This document shows positions 26,497-38,193 of a DNA stretch of 64,000 nucleotides, one piece after another. The position numbers and the translations under genes are program-made. Under the pieces are notes generated by a model. The model was not told the origin of the DNA. It was given only the letters and a program-made list of their open reading frames with translations, and made no database searches. Origin of the DNA: Penicillium oxalicum (taxonomy: Eukaryota > Ascomycota > Eurotiomycetes > Eurotiales > Aspergillaceae); NCBI RefSeq assembly GCF_001723175.1, contig NC_064654.1:3410001-3474000 (forward strand). Direction: 5' to 3'. The stretch's first letter is position 1. Every line of letters starts with the position of its first letter.

Positions 26497-28103
26497 ATGT
26501 GAGTTCTGTCCCGCGACAATGATATACAAACACTGGAGAATGAAATTCTAATATCAATTCCTACTTCAGGAGTCACCGGAAGTTTGAAGCCCCTCGCCAC
26601 GGTTCGTGATTCCTCAAAATTCGCTCCTTTGCGCCGAGTCGAAAATTTCGATCCACCCGCAAGAGAATCGAAAACATCCGCCAATTTTGTACGATCATGC
26701 TAATATGAAGTCCAGGTTCGCTGGCCTACCTGCCGCGCAAGCGCGCCGCCCGTCACCGCGGTAAGGTCAAGAGGTACGTTCGTCGGGCTATGCAAAGCCA
26801 AAAAAATTCCATTCTGCTAGTGTGCGGGACAAACTGTATGCTAAGAATTTTTCTTCAAACAGCTTCCCCAAGGATGACCCCAAGAAGCCCGTCCACTTGA
26901 CTGCCTCCATGGGCTACAAGGCCGGTATGACCACCGTCGTCCGTGACCTTGACCGTCCCGGTGCCAAGATGCACAAGAAGGAGATCGTTGAGGCCGCTAC
27001 CGTCATCGAGACCCCCCCTGTATGTCAACACGCGAAAATCACATCTCTTTTGGCGATGGTACAGACTTCTAACGGTGTCCCTAGCTTGTCGCTGTCGGTG
27101 TTGTTGGTTACATCGAGACTCCCCGCGGTCTCCGCTCCCTCACCACTGTCTGGGCTGAGCACTTGAGTGACGAGGTCAAGCGTCGCTTCTACAAGAACTG
27201 GTACAAGTCCAAGAAGAAGGCTTTCACCAAGTACGCCAAGCAGCACGCCGAGTCTTCCGGTGCCTCCGTCACCCGTGAGTTGGAGCGCATCAAGAAGTAC
27301 TGCACTGTTGTCCGTGTCCTTGCCCACACCCAGATCCGCAAGACCCCCATCAAGCAGAAGAAGGCCCACCTTATGGAGATCCAGGTCAACGGTGGCTCCG
27401 TCGCCGACAAGGTTGACTTCTCCCGCAACCTGTTCGAGAAGACCATTGAGATCGACAGCATCTTCGAGCAGGATGAGATGATCGACGTTATTGCCGTCAC
27501 CAAGGGTCACGGTTTCCAGGGTGTCACCTCCCGTTGGGGTACCACCAAGCTTCCCCGCAAGACGCACAAGGGTCTCCGCAAGGTCGCTTGTATTGGTGCT
27601 TGGCACCCTAGCCACGTCCAGTGGACTGTTGCCCGTGCTGGTCAGATGGGTTACCACCACCGTACCTCTTGCAACCACAAGGTCTTCCGCATTGGAAAGG
27701 GTACTGATGAGGGCAACGCCTCCACCGAGTTCGATATCTCCAAGAAGCAGATCACTCCGTACGTATCACCGCGCTGCTCTGTTTTGTGGCAATTGCTGCT
27801 ATCACATACCAATGTTCTGTCTTGCTAATTAATTTCGCCTCTTACAGCCTTGGTGGTTTCGTTCACTACGGTGAGGTCAAGAACGACTTCGTTCTCCTCA
27901 AGGGTTCCGTCCCCGGTGTCAAGAAGCGCGTCATGACTCTCCGCAAGACCCTGTACCCCCAGACTTCTCGCCGTGCCACCGAGAAGGTTTCCCTCAAGTG
28001 GATCGATACCTCCTCCAAGTTCGGTCACGGTGCTTTCCAGACCGCCGAGGAGAAGAAGGCCTTCATGGGTACCCTCAAGAAGGATCTTATCCAGACTGTT
28101 TAA
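26497..28103 (+). CDS. rpl3: Ribosomal protein L3 (uL3)
   Basis: Six exons (26497-26498, 26570-26601, 26716-26773, 26863-27019, 27085-27758, 27848-28103) give 392 aa, the normal eukaryotic L3 length. The protein opens [20 protein letters not shown] and continues with the signature L3 segments ([60 protein letters not shown]). L3 sits in the 60S subunit near the peptidyl-transferase centre. The first exon contributes only AT of the start codon; the G comes from exon 2 after a 71-bp intron (GTGAGT...TTCAG). No other in-frame ATG restores the conserved N-terminus, since the next codons (AGT CAC CGG AAG) must follow it directly. Intron 2 has a GTTCGT donor and CTAAT branch point. Five short introns crowded at the 5' end are typical of fungal ribosomal protein genes. 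Confidence 0.96.
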
Positions 28104-28576
28104 GGTGTTTCGTGGGATGGCCGGTGTCCGTGACGTATTTTCAGTTCAATAAAAAAGCGAACAATATCCTGATGAACCTTTTAATGTGTCTTGATTCCCT
28201 CCATGTAGACTTGGAATTTAACCAAATCTTTGGATCAGTCTTGTATACTTCTGTAATACTCTGTGACCACCGAAGATTGAGCCGTTCACTGAAGGCTGAT
28301 CGTCGATCGGCAGCTTTGTAGGTATCGCATATCTCGGCGTGTCGATTTGTGTGCCAGAGATGAATTTCTACCTTGTCCGTACCTTCGACCAGTTCCGCCT
28401 TTGCGGGCCTCTACGGATTTTTTCAAATTTGACCTTTACCCAACGATCCATGTCCTCTGGCATTTTGCATTCATAGGTCGTTCCTTCTTACGATCATTTG
28501 ATTGGGCCCACTTCTAAGCTCTGAGTCTGTGGGATACTGATCTGGTGCTGTGGCCAAGCAGGTTGGATCTGCAGCC
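28104..28576. other. rpl3 3' region and intergenic gap
   Basis: About 470 bp with no coding signal. It contains the likely rpl3 polyadenylation signal close to the stop, then unremarkable DNA leading to the next start. Confidence 0.5.
28148..28153 (+). terminator. AATAAA, probable rpl3 polyadenylation signal
   Basis: An exact AATAAA hexamer starts 45 nt after the rpl3 stop codon, within an A-rich run and followed by T-rich sequence. The position suits a 3'-end signal, but fungal poly(A) signals are loose, so this is moderate evidence. Confidence 0.4.
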
Positions 28577-29628
28577 ATGCGGCCGTCGTCTCGAATCCAT
28601 TGCGTCATTCATCGCTATCCTGGAAATATATCCGCCTCGTTGCCAGCCTCCACCGTTGCGCGATTCTTCTCCAGCTCGAACACTAATTCACGAAGACTTG
28701 CTCCTCAATCTACTGGATCACACCATCTCTACAGGAATACCGACGTCGAATACTCTCACAGTCGCTCGTTGGGTCTGACACAGACGTGCTCACCTCACCG
28801 CCGCACTTCCCCGGCAGCGCAAACTTCTTGCACACCCGCAACGGTTCCCCGCCAAAAGAAATTCTTCTCTACCACCTCCTTCGCCATGTCCTCCGATGAT
28901 GCCTACATGTCCTTCTTGGACAAAGCCAACGCCGATCTCAACGCCGGCCAGCCTCAACGGCAAGGGACCAGTGACACCGCCCGGACCGAGACTGTGGATG
29001 CAAACACTCAAGTCCCTGCACCACTTCAGTCGGTGGATGTATACTATGTGTCGGATGCCGATGAGCCCTTTGAGCCTGTCGCCCTACGATGGGCGGGCGC
29101 ATCGAAGGGTGACTGGCCGAATGCAGGTACGATTATCCCCCATATCCATCGACCTCCACCCAACTCCCCCCCTCTCTCTTGGGGGGCTTCGAACCTCCCT
29201 GCCCAGCTAGGTGCTGCGTGCCCATGCTCTATTACTTCAAGGGTTTCTACCTGTACAGAGAGGGGGGGGGGGAGAATTCAAAACTTTTGGCTTGGTGTTG
29301 TGCGACTCTACCCTTGGATCACAATAGCTGACAGCTCCTGCGGCGTCTAGAACAATTCTCCCGCCTGATTTCCCCCGACGCGGATCTCTCCAAGTCCATC
29401 TCCACTCTGAGCCCATCCTCGTTCGACCCGAAGGACCAATATAGCTCTGTCCTTCATGCCGTGCGGTCAGCGGCGGTTGAGAAGGACTCCGATGCCGACC
29501 AGTCGAATGTCGAGGTCAAGATCTACCGAGTTGAATTGACCAGCACCAAACTGGAGTACTGGGTTGTGGCATTAGATGGGGTTGAGGGGCGTGTTGTAGG
29601 CCTCCGAGCCAAATCCTTCGAGTCTTAG
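28577..29628 (+). CDS. Unknown protein, probable mitochondrial presequence
   Basis: Two exons (28577-29126 and 29351-29628) across a 224-bp intron (GTACGA...CTAG) give 275 aa. I do not recognise a named family. The first ~110 residues are rich in Arg, Ser, His and Thr, with almost no acidic residues (MRPSSRIHCVIHRYPGNISA), and end in RQKKFFSTTSFA, which resembles a mitochondrial presequence with a cleavage region. The rest (MSSDDAYMSFLDKANADLNA onward, then VDVYYVSDADEPFEPVALRW, and EVKIYRVELTSTKLEYWVVA in exon 2) is a compact mixed alpha/beta domain continued in frame by the splice. An internal ATG at 28886 would give a 172-aa form without the presequence, so two start sites (dual targeting) are possible. 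The intron is long for this window and contains an 11-nt G run. Confidence 0.75.
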
Positions 29629-30674
29629 GGTTGGCTGGATGCGTTCTTTTCCTCTCGTCTTACCGAGTTGACACTCTGTACCGACAACCGTAGTTCCAGG
29701 CAGTACATCCATGATGCTTTTTTTTTTTGCTTTACACACGAATATGATGACCTGACAAATATTGGTACCTGACCTGGGCGGCAACATGCTTGAAAAAAGA
29801 CTCAAAAATAGACAGGACATGCCCGCTCTACATGATTGAATATCGTATCCATCGATTGCCCAGTCTCGCGTGGCCATGGATGGATTCCAGGATCGCAAAC
29901 TGTCATTGGTACGCGGTGATAGGTTCCCCGGGGGATGTCCAGCTCTGACGGGCGGCCATCTATCAGTGTGGAGAGACCAAAATACTTGTGTTCTTGATTG
30001 ACGTCGTTTGTTTTTCTCTCACCCTTAGCCTGACAGCTCACCTTGTCCTTGAATCGTCTGTACCTGGCATTCCGCAGCGGGCGGGAGGGCTCGAAGCAGG
30101 GACGCGTTGTTGGGAATGGCTGCTGCCCTGGCTTGGAGCCGCAAAGGACGGTGTTGAACGGCAGGAGTTGATGTTCTTCGAGAGTGAGCGAAAGAGAAAA
30201 ACATAGGGAACTATCAAGAGAGAATTTGACTGAGAGAGACGTTGAAGTTTGTAATGCTAGCACTCGCCAAGTGACAACCAAAACGTCGACGAATGAGAGC
30301 CTACTGGCGCCGTGCATATGATGCCCTAATCTCCAGGCGCTGTCCCTCCCTCTTCCTCTTCCTCTTTACACTCCCCCACGGGCACAGACACTGGCTTCAC
30401 GGCCCGATCGAATTCAACGACGACCGTTGAACTTGCAGTAAAAGACAACCAGGAAGTTTCTTTGCCAATCTTCAGATTCCTGGCAAGTATTCACCATGTC
30501 CTCATTCCTGGCTCCCCGGGGCAGGTGCCTGGAATGTTGCTGGCCCTGTAGGAGAGAGGGTGCCACTACTCCCTCACCAAGGGACAGCCCGAGCAAGCAC
30601 CACGAAAGCTTCTCTGAACTCACAAGCTTCAGAATCAAATCCAAATTTATCTTTCACTATTTCTGTCGATGATG
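29629..30674. other. Intergenic gap
   Basis: Between the unknown mitochondrial-type gene and the GH16 leader. Small overlapping frames only; none has recognisable content. A T-run lies at 29718-29727. Confidence 0.5.
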
Positions 30675-31327
30675 AGTATTGTGATTGTATTACGGGTGTA
30701 GTCATTTTCAAGCAAGTCTTGCCCAATAACTCTGTCAACCCGAGAAATTCGTGGTGTGGTCCAGAGATTGTACGGTGCCGGTGCGCATACCTTTCTCGGG
30801 CTGATCCCTTGGCTTCAAGGCCAGGCATTCCACGCCCTCGGCGACCCAAAACAATAGTCCTTTGGAGGAGCGAGATCTAGGCTGTCGCTTTACTTCTCTG
30901 TCGCCGTCGAGACTTTCTTTTCTTCTCCGCCACGTCCACGTTCTCCAGTGCTGCTCGTTCCAAACGTCTTGCGCCTGGGACATTGGAGACAGTCCAAGTG
31001 GTCCTGTCCACTCATTCGCCTCTGACTCTCCATCACACGGCCATAGAATAGCACCAGATCGCTGTTTCTATCGTCAGTTGTGGAATTGCTGCGGTTCTGA
31101 CTTGCAGGAGAGAGGGCACAGCACGGCAGCGGCTTGATTCACGGTGGTGAAGCAGTTGAAAATACATCGACTTGGTGCGCTGGGTCAGAGTCAGACCGTC
31201 TCGAAAGCGTTTCCCCTGTGCGCAAGTCAGGACAGGAAAGTCGGGGGTTAAAGGAGAAGACAGGAGAAAAGCCGACTCACTGTGGACTTGACTTCGACGC
31301 CGTTGAGTCTCTGGGAAAGCCGCCAAA
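30675..31327 (+). promoter_or_regulatory. ATG-free leader of the GH16 gene
   Basis: No ATG occurs on the plus strand between 30675 and the start codon at 31328 (653 nt; about ten expected by chance). C/T-rich patches lie around 30880-30960. The pattern fits a long 5' UTR, possibly with an intron, and supports the chosen start. Confidence 0.5.
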
Positions 31328-33659
31328 ATGTCAGGCAACGAAATGGAACAGACGATTGCCAACAAGCCTACACCTCGCATTCGCATCAACTCCGGGCGCC
31401 ATGACCCTTTTGAGGAAGCAGACGAAAGTTTAAGCCCACTGAATGGATCGATCTTGCACCAACCATTGACACCCACCGGTCCTGAGCCACACTTGCCCCT
31501 GGGTGTGCAAGGCATTTCGCCATATGGGGGTGCATCTGCACCGGAATCATCGGAATTTCTTCTCCCACCCAAGCTACGACCAACTCCTCGTGATGATTCA
31601 GTGCGATCAGGATCGCCGGACCGTTGGTCATCACGGTCAAGAGGGCAATCGAGTGTCAGCTCCATGAGTCGAGAGAGTCGGTTTCATTTCAGCCCTTTTG
31701 AGGACTACTCCCTGGCGCCGAGTCGTACCGACAGTGAGGAGTACGATGTGAACACGCAGACCGTCTCGGAAAAGTTCAATATCATGCCAACTGACGGCTT
31801 GCTCTTGTTTCCCGAAGACGTTGAGAAGGACGACTACTTGCATAATCCAGATCCGGCCGACAAGGATCGAGATTGTGACATTTGGAACCGAAGGGGCATG
31901 TTGAATGTGGGCGGATTAATACTGCTGACGGTGGGCATTTTGGTACTATTTATTGGGTACCCCGTCATGTAAGATGGTCGAAAACGAGAACCTATTCCCC
32001 CGAGAAAAATAACTAACCAACAACCGCACAGAACCTGGGCTGAAGGCCTGATGAAACCTGCTCCGACCTGCAGAGATGGAGAATATGCTTGTCTGGACGT
32101 GGGAGAAACCCCACTGCTGAACAACATTCGGCGCGGATTGATCGACCCCGACACGCCTCAAGAAGCAATGACCAAAATCAACGCTGATGGCAGGGAATGG
32201 AAGCTAGTGGTCAGTCTCATCCGAGCGGGAGGAACGAGGAGGGATCATCAAGCTAACCTGCACATTAAGTTTTCGGACGAATTCAATATGCCGGGTCGAA
32301 CTTTTTACGATGAAGACGATCCATTCTTCCAAGCAGTCGACCTTTGGTACGGAGTGACCATGGATAAGGAGGTTTGTGCTCGTTTTGCCCACTTTCAGAA
32401 ATAGAAAGGATGATCTGACTGTGAACGCAGTGGTACGATCCTGATGCGGTTACCACAAACGAGGGCGTGATGGAGATTCGCTTCGACAATTTCGAGAACC
32501 ATGGCCTGGAGTATCGGTCTGGGATGGTTCAGAGTTGGAATAAACTCTGTTTCAAAGGCGGTCGTTTGGAGGCTAGCCTCTCCCTCCCCGGTGACGGGCA
32601 TATTCAAGGATTCTGGCCCGGATTCTGGGCAATGGGTAACCTGGGTCGTGCTGGTCATGCTGCGACCACCGACGGAATGTGGCCGTACAGCTATCACGAT
32701 GGTTGTGACGCTGGGATCACCCCTAACCAAAGCTCCCTCGATGGCATCAACTTTCTGCCTGGCATGAGACTGCCGGGCTGCGCGTGTCCTGGCACCGACC
32801 ACCCGACCCCCGGCCGTGCTCGAAGTGCCCCGGAAATCGATGTGATTGAAGGCAGTACTGCTCCGCTGAATGATGTTGGACCCTTTGTTGGTACCGCTTC
32901 TCAGTCACTTCAGGCCGCGCCGTTTGACCTTTGGTACATGCCCGATTACGGTTCGTTCTCCGCCAATTTTCCTGACAGCGCGCAATTTCGATCGACTTGA
33001 GCTAATCCTCCCTTATCTGCAGACTACACCGCCGTTTACGATCCTTCAATTACTCGAATCAACGACTACCGTGGTGGCATCTACCAGCAGGCCATGTCTG
33101 GCATGTCAACCCTGAACAGCCGCTGGTACAATGGCACAGAATACCAAACGTTTGGTTTTGAATACCATCCAGGAGCGACAGGCAATGTCACTTGGTTCAT
33201 TGGCGAGAACAAGACCTGGACTCTCGATGGCCGTGCTATCGGGCCCAATGGCAACGTCGGACAACGGATGATTCCCCTGGAGCCGATGAGCATGATTATG
33301 AATTTGGGTATGGCAGACAACTTTGCACCGCAGAACAAGAGTATCCGAGAGTACATGCCGGCCTACTTGCGTTTCGACTACGTCCGCATCTACCAGGACC
33401 CCGACGACATCAGCGTGACCTGCGATCCACCTGGCTACGAAACCACTTCGTATATCAAACAGCATCTCAAGGCTTATGAAAACCACAACCTGACGACCTG
33501 GTATGTTTGCAATCATATTCCCGCTGTTTTCCCTTTCTTTTTCTTGAGTTTCAAGTTTTTGGTCTTCTCTCCCTCGCCGTTCACTTACTGACGAACCTTG
33601 CCAGGGCGGATACTGGCTACAACTGGCCCAAGAACAGCTATATGAATGATTGCTCATAA
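31328..33659 (+). CDS. KRE6/SKN1-family GH16 membrane protein (cell-wall beta-1,6-glucan)
   Basis: Six exons (31328-31968, 32032-32209, 32270-32371, 32431-32950, 33023-33500, 33605-33659) give 657 aa. Residues 1-190 are a disordered Ser/Pro/Arg-rich cytosolic tail. Residues ~192-214 form one membrane helix (LNVGGLILLTVGILVLFIGY), giving a type II topology. The lumenal part is a GH16-like domain with the EIDVIE motif at residues 442-447, the E-x-D-x-x-E catalytic arrangement. Nearby hallmark segments are GFWPGFWAMGNLGRAG and the CAC cluster GMRLPGCACPG. There are several N-glycosylation sequons late in the domain (NGT, NVT, NKT, NKS). Yeast Kre6/Skn1 act in the ER/Golgi and at the cell surface in beta-1,6-glucan formation; their exact activity is not settled. 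Length and order fit the family well. Confidence 0.93.
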
Positions 33660-34714
33660 TAATCAACCCCTCGCCCTGGACTTGTTGTGCTCACCAACCC
33701 ATTGTTTTTTTATCTTTCCCTCTTTCTTTTATTTCTTGTTGGGTTTAGCGGCATTATCTTCCGGCGTTGGAACCGTCTTTCTATTTTGATTTCTGAATTA
33801 TTCTATTCGATACCTGATGTTTCAAACTTCAAAAATTTCAACCGAGCTGAATCGAGCCTTTGTGTTTCATCATGTCTTGCGAGCTGCTACACGGATTAAA
33901 TTTATTTCCCCGCAGATATTAAGTCGCCGAGTACCTAGTCTTTTAATGTGAAGGAATATCTATATGATCGATTATCATCAAGATTATTGACTGAGCTGTG
34001 CTGAAGAGTCCCCCCGCCCCCTCCTCGTAGTGGCCCGAACCCGACGCGAAAGTTTTTCTACCAAGCAGAACCTATTTTTTCAAAAAATCCTTTCGACTAT
34101 GATTGACAGATGCCTATGATGGTCAATCTAGATCGAGAAGGGAGAAGTTTGGAAAGACTGTCTGGAATGCTTGACGTACGAAATCTCATTTAGTACTTTA
34201 ACATGACAGATGCCGTGTGGCCGAAGTTTACAATGTCTGGTCCGGTCCACCCAGTGCCCGGCATGTCTAGCACTTCCTCACCTACTTTAGGGTTATACGT
34301 AGCAGCGTGTTTCTCTGTTGAGCAAAAGAGTTACCAACTGACAAAAATTACTTGGAATTTTCATCTGATGCATGACAGACTTGTACTTTACCATACTCAC
34401 AAAATGTGCATTTGACGTTTCTCCATATCGTGGCTGGTATTGAATTGTTGACTGTGTGTGCATGGACGCCTCATGGATTATATCAGATACTGTTCATTAC
34501 CAAAGCTGGAAAGAAGCTTTCTTCTCAAGCAAGAAAAAGGAAAGCTTTTATTAGTCAATAATCAATTTAATTCCATTGCTAATAATCACGCCGAAGAAAA
34601 AAAAATGGATACTCAACCTCCCCATTAGAATACGACGGACGCTAATCCAGAAATCCGCACAAATCACTCCAAAGAAATTATGACTACGGGAGAATTCCCT
34701 CCTCTCCAAAGCCG
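33660..34714. other. Convergent gap between GH16 and salicylate synthase genes
   Basis: About 1 kb of AT-rich DNA where two genes end tail to tail. No coding signal. Probably the two 3' UTRs and terminators plus spacer. Confidence 0.5.
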
Positions 34715-36043
34715 CTAATCAACCACGACAAAGGGAGAGACACTTGCCAATTTCTCGCAGGTTTCCGTCAATTCACGTTCTGGATTTGACTGCTGAATGA
34801 CACCCGCGCCAGCTTGGATCCATCGACGAGCCGAATCCTGAAAGACACTGCGTAGCACCAGTGTAGCCTCCAGGGATTCCAGGTCTTCAATCATGAGAAC
34901 GGCTCCCGAATAAAGCTCCCTCGGCTGAGGTTCCAAGCGTTGAATGGCCTGAATAGCTGCATTCTTCGGAATTCCCGACGCGGTGATGGAAGGGAACAAG
35001 ACCTCAAAAGCATCCCACATGTCCTTGTCAGGTGCCAGCATGCCTGCCACTCGAGAGCCGAGGTGCTGAACGGCTCCTCGTGGGCGAATGGACATGAAAT
35101 CATCAATGAAGATGGAATCCGGTACACATACTCGGTGCAGTTCCTCAACGGCTTCTCTGACCGATATCACATGCTCGACAATCTCCTTGGGATCGCTCAG
35201 TAACTCCCGACGGAGCTTTTCGACCTCTGCTGGAGATCCTTTGCGAGATCGAGTCCCGGCTAATGGCTCGGTGATCACTTTGCCATGCTTGGCGGACATG
35301 ACCAATTCCGGACTGAACCCGGTGGCTTGAAATCCGCCATGGTTGAACGAGAAACTGCGGGCAGGATTGTTGGCCTGACGGCCAAGAAGAAGCGTGGCGG
35401 GCATGTTGATCTCATTTGAGATGTTGACCGCGCGCGATGGGATGACTTTGGCATAGTGGCCTTGACCGATCTCAAGTAGTGCTTCTTCCACTCTCGAGAT
35501 GTACTCTTCCCGGTTGGCTTGCGTGTCGGGTTGAGCAGTGTTTTCAAGAAGGGATTTGTCAATATTGAGATCTCCATTATGAAGCAAGTCGTGCAGTTCC
35601 CTGACTCGACCGTGATCGGAGCCCGCCACGGTGATCTCATCCTGTCGAAAGGTGAGTTCGACCACTGGAGCCAGCAAACTAAGTAGTGGCCACTGGCCGG
35701 CTTTGAATTCTTGCTGGCGGATATGAGACGCGTAGTTGAACCCGACTTGACCGAAGATCTTGCCGCCTGATCTCAGATTCTCATCCACAAATTCTCTGGC
35801 AAAGTTGGAGATGGATGTTCCTGCAATCGAGGAGGATTTAATCCCTGATGCCGTGATTGTGGTGGCGGTCTTCCCCGTCGAGTCGATGAGTAGGGTTGAT
35901 TTGGTTCCCAGACCAACAAACCATTCGCCATTGCGCTCGTAAGCGTAGGAATCGTCGTCCGGGTATCTTGCTAGCACCGCCGCGACCTTTTCCAAGGCAT
36001 TGCCTTTGAACGTGAAGGTGATGGATGTACGATCGACGGTCAT
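34715..36043 (-). CDS. Salicylate synthase (MbtI/Irp9/YbtS family)
   Basis: A single uninterrupted frame of 442 aa with ATG at 36043. The whole length is one chorismate-binding enzyme fold, matching the 430-450 aa of bacterial salicylate synthases and lacking a glutamine-amidotransferase partner. Key segments: GHYAKVIPSR (Lys199, the proposed general base that activates water), TGFSPELVM (241-249), ITEPLAGTR (Glu259), KEIVEH (Glu287/Glu290, magnesium side), VQHLGS (His327), TASGIPK (354-360), LYSGAVLM (Tyr378), LVLRSVFQ (Arg398) and ETCEKLAS (Glu427/Glu430). The family converts chorismate through isochorismate to salicylate plus pyruvate. The VQHLGS, TASGIPK and LYSGA wording fits salicylate synthases better than TrpE or PabB. 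No N-terminal targeting signal is visible, so it is probably cytosolic. Bacterial relatives feed siderophore NRPSs; none is seen here. Its nearest neighbour upstream is a divergent methyltransferase. Confidence 0.88.
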   Translation of the reverse strand: MTVDRTSITFTFKGNALEKVAAVLARYPDDDSYAYERNGEWFVGLGTKSTLLIDSTGKTATTITASGIKSSSIAGTSISNFAREFVDENLRSGGKIFGQVGFNYASHIRQQEFKAGQWPLLSLLAPVVELTFRQDEITVAGSDHGRVRELHDLLHNGDLNIDKSLLENTAQPDTQANREEYISRVEEALLEIGQGHYAKVIPSRAVNISNEINMPATLLLGRQANNPARSFSFNHGGFQATGFSPELVMSAKHGKVITEPLAGTRSRKGSPAEVEKLRRELLSDPKEIVEHVISVREAVEELHRVCVPDSIFIDDFMSIRPRGAVQHLGSRVAGMLAPDKDMWDAFEVLFPSITASGIPKNAAIQAIQRLEPQPRELYSGAVLMIEDLESLEATLVLRSVFQDSARRWIQAGAGVIQQSNPERELTETCEKLASVSPFVVVD

Positions 36044-38193
36044 CTTGTAGAGGGAACGTAATCGTCCCGATAGAGAGGTCGTGAGAATGAAGAAGTCGGT
36101 CTCGAGGTATGGAGGTAATGATACGCATCTCCAGTTGACGTGGAGTCATACTTATACTTGTCTCCAAAGGTATCATCTATCTGAGGGACGAGATGTTCGT
36201 CGTCACTGAACTTGATGACGAGTGGCAGTCCACTACCACTGGAGAGTAGGATCTCGATCGAGAGGAAGAAAAAACACGCATGTACAGTATGACCATATGC
36301 TACATAATCGCCCATACTCTTGGTATCCAATGAAATAGGCACACAGAGCACCGGGTTGACTGGGCCCACCCCATGTATACCTGCACGTGCAAGGCAGAAA
36401 GGTTGTTTTCGAGTCTGCGTTCGACAAAAACCTGCTGACGTTGTTGACAGTATCTGAAAGCTTCATCCAGGTCGTTGAGGGCTCTACTTCATCGGCCGCT
36501 GTGTGGAATCCAATTCGATGATCGGAGATGGAGATGCGTTCATCGACGTAAAGAGTGATGATTTAGGTTAAGCCAGAAATGACACTTTGATAAGGTATAG
36601 TTTTCAGTGAAATTAGCCCATCTGCAGGATGCCCGAAATAGGCCTTAGGTGGTCATTCTCAAATGACCTCATCTCGGGATATCTGTGGCTTCAGACTCCT
36701 ATGACGTTCTGCTTCAAGATCTTTGGCGCTTGAGTTATGATTTTTGATTGATAGATCCATGCTATTGGGCTTTGCTTTTACCGTGACTTTCTCCATCACA
36801 AACCTAGTCATAGGTTTTTGTTTTGGAGTCGAGATGGAAGAGGGTAGAGAGATACTACCATCACTCAGCAACAACGGATGACCTCTATTGATAAGTGCAA
36901 GTGTCAGTATTATCCCCATACCCTTATATCGATCGAGTCCATAAGCCCTAGCGATGTGGCCGGTGGGCCGTACATTTCATGGTAATAAATCACAATCATC
37001 ACTCATGGGAAAGAAACAAAAAAACCCTCACCTTATTTTTTTTTACCTAGATTGGCACACATCCACCAGCATCGCCCTTGTTTTTCTGGAAATGTCAACC
37101 CTCATGCACGTCAGTCTGCCCAAAAACTCTACCTACTGCAGTTGAAATACACGGGGCCTGATCAAGCCACTCCATGCATTCCTCAGCTGTAATTCGATCA
37201 TGCAAGCTCGCCATGGGCGAGTAACTCAGTCTTCCAAGACCCGATCCCTGCGGGCGGCTCGCTCGCATCACATCGCCTTTTATTCTTCAGACCTATCAAA
37301 AGTCCAGAGAAGACATCGACAACCACGTCACGCAGACATTCATCATGTATTCGATTAGACTTTTCAAGGCTTCCGATCCAGAACTTCATTGTAGGAGACC
37401 TGCGGACACGCTGCATGTCACCTGCATGACAATGCCCCCTCCCCTCGGCCCCTTTTCGAACTGCGTTTCTGCCGATCGATTACCGTGCGAAGGAGACCCC
37501 TCCATTGTAGAATATAGCTTCACTTTGAACCTGCTTGAAGAAGGGGTTGCTCTTTTGGTCTTTTTCCTTGGATGATAGGTGACTACACATACTTATTGGG
37601 CCTTGCAGGGGTACGTGCGTGGCGTGGTCATGCACATCAAAGCTCATCTTCGGCAGGGGCATCGGCAAGGAAATACGGGTGAAGCATGAGCGAAGGCCCA
37701 GGAATGGGAAATACAACCGCTGCATGAGCTAGAGGTAGGGCAGATTCTGGAGAGGAATTCTCCATTGCGTATCGATGGTACTTGGAGTCCGATGGCCCAA
37801 AGCTTAACTGCGTATCTAGTATCTTTGAGCGATTTGTTTTCAATCAGTGTTATGCACGCAGCTTCGATCGGTCACGGCCATCCATCGACGTATTTTTATC
37901 TGCTGTCGTCATTCGTGACGATGGGGAAAACGGTTTCAAAGTTGACCATGGCAGTATCGGGCTGTTCAACGAGAGGCTTGTTACCCGGACATAAAAGACT
38001 CCTCGGTGTCTCTGATCGATTTCTACAGTTGACCTGATCATTCAATCTTCTATCAGCTCGTCCAACCGACATCCCTCGACTGTTCTTCTCCACAGTGGTG
38101 ATATCGTATAGGCACTGTTGTTCCCTTGATCTACTTTACTTCAGATTTTTTTCTTTTAAACCAGAGAGAGACAAAGAGAAGAGACGATAAACC
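36044..38193. other. Divergent gap between salicylate synthase and methyltransferase
   Basis: About 2.15 kb with no supportable gene on either strand. Because the two flanking genes point away from each other, both promoters must lie here. It is AT-richer than the genes. I recognised no transcription-factor gene or clear remnant. Confidence 0.5.

Noticed and set aside
27025..27678. Minus-strand frame (217 codons) opposite rpl3
   Set aside because: It is the complement of highly biased ribosomal-protein codons, a known cause of long antisense frames.
28550..28576. Start at 28550 for the mitochondrial-type gene
   Set aside because: The codon is GTG; the first in-frame ATG is at 28577.
36044..38193. 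A regulator or transporter gene between the salicylate synthase and the methyltransferase
   Set aside because: I looked on both strands and found only frames under 100 codons with no domain or splice support.
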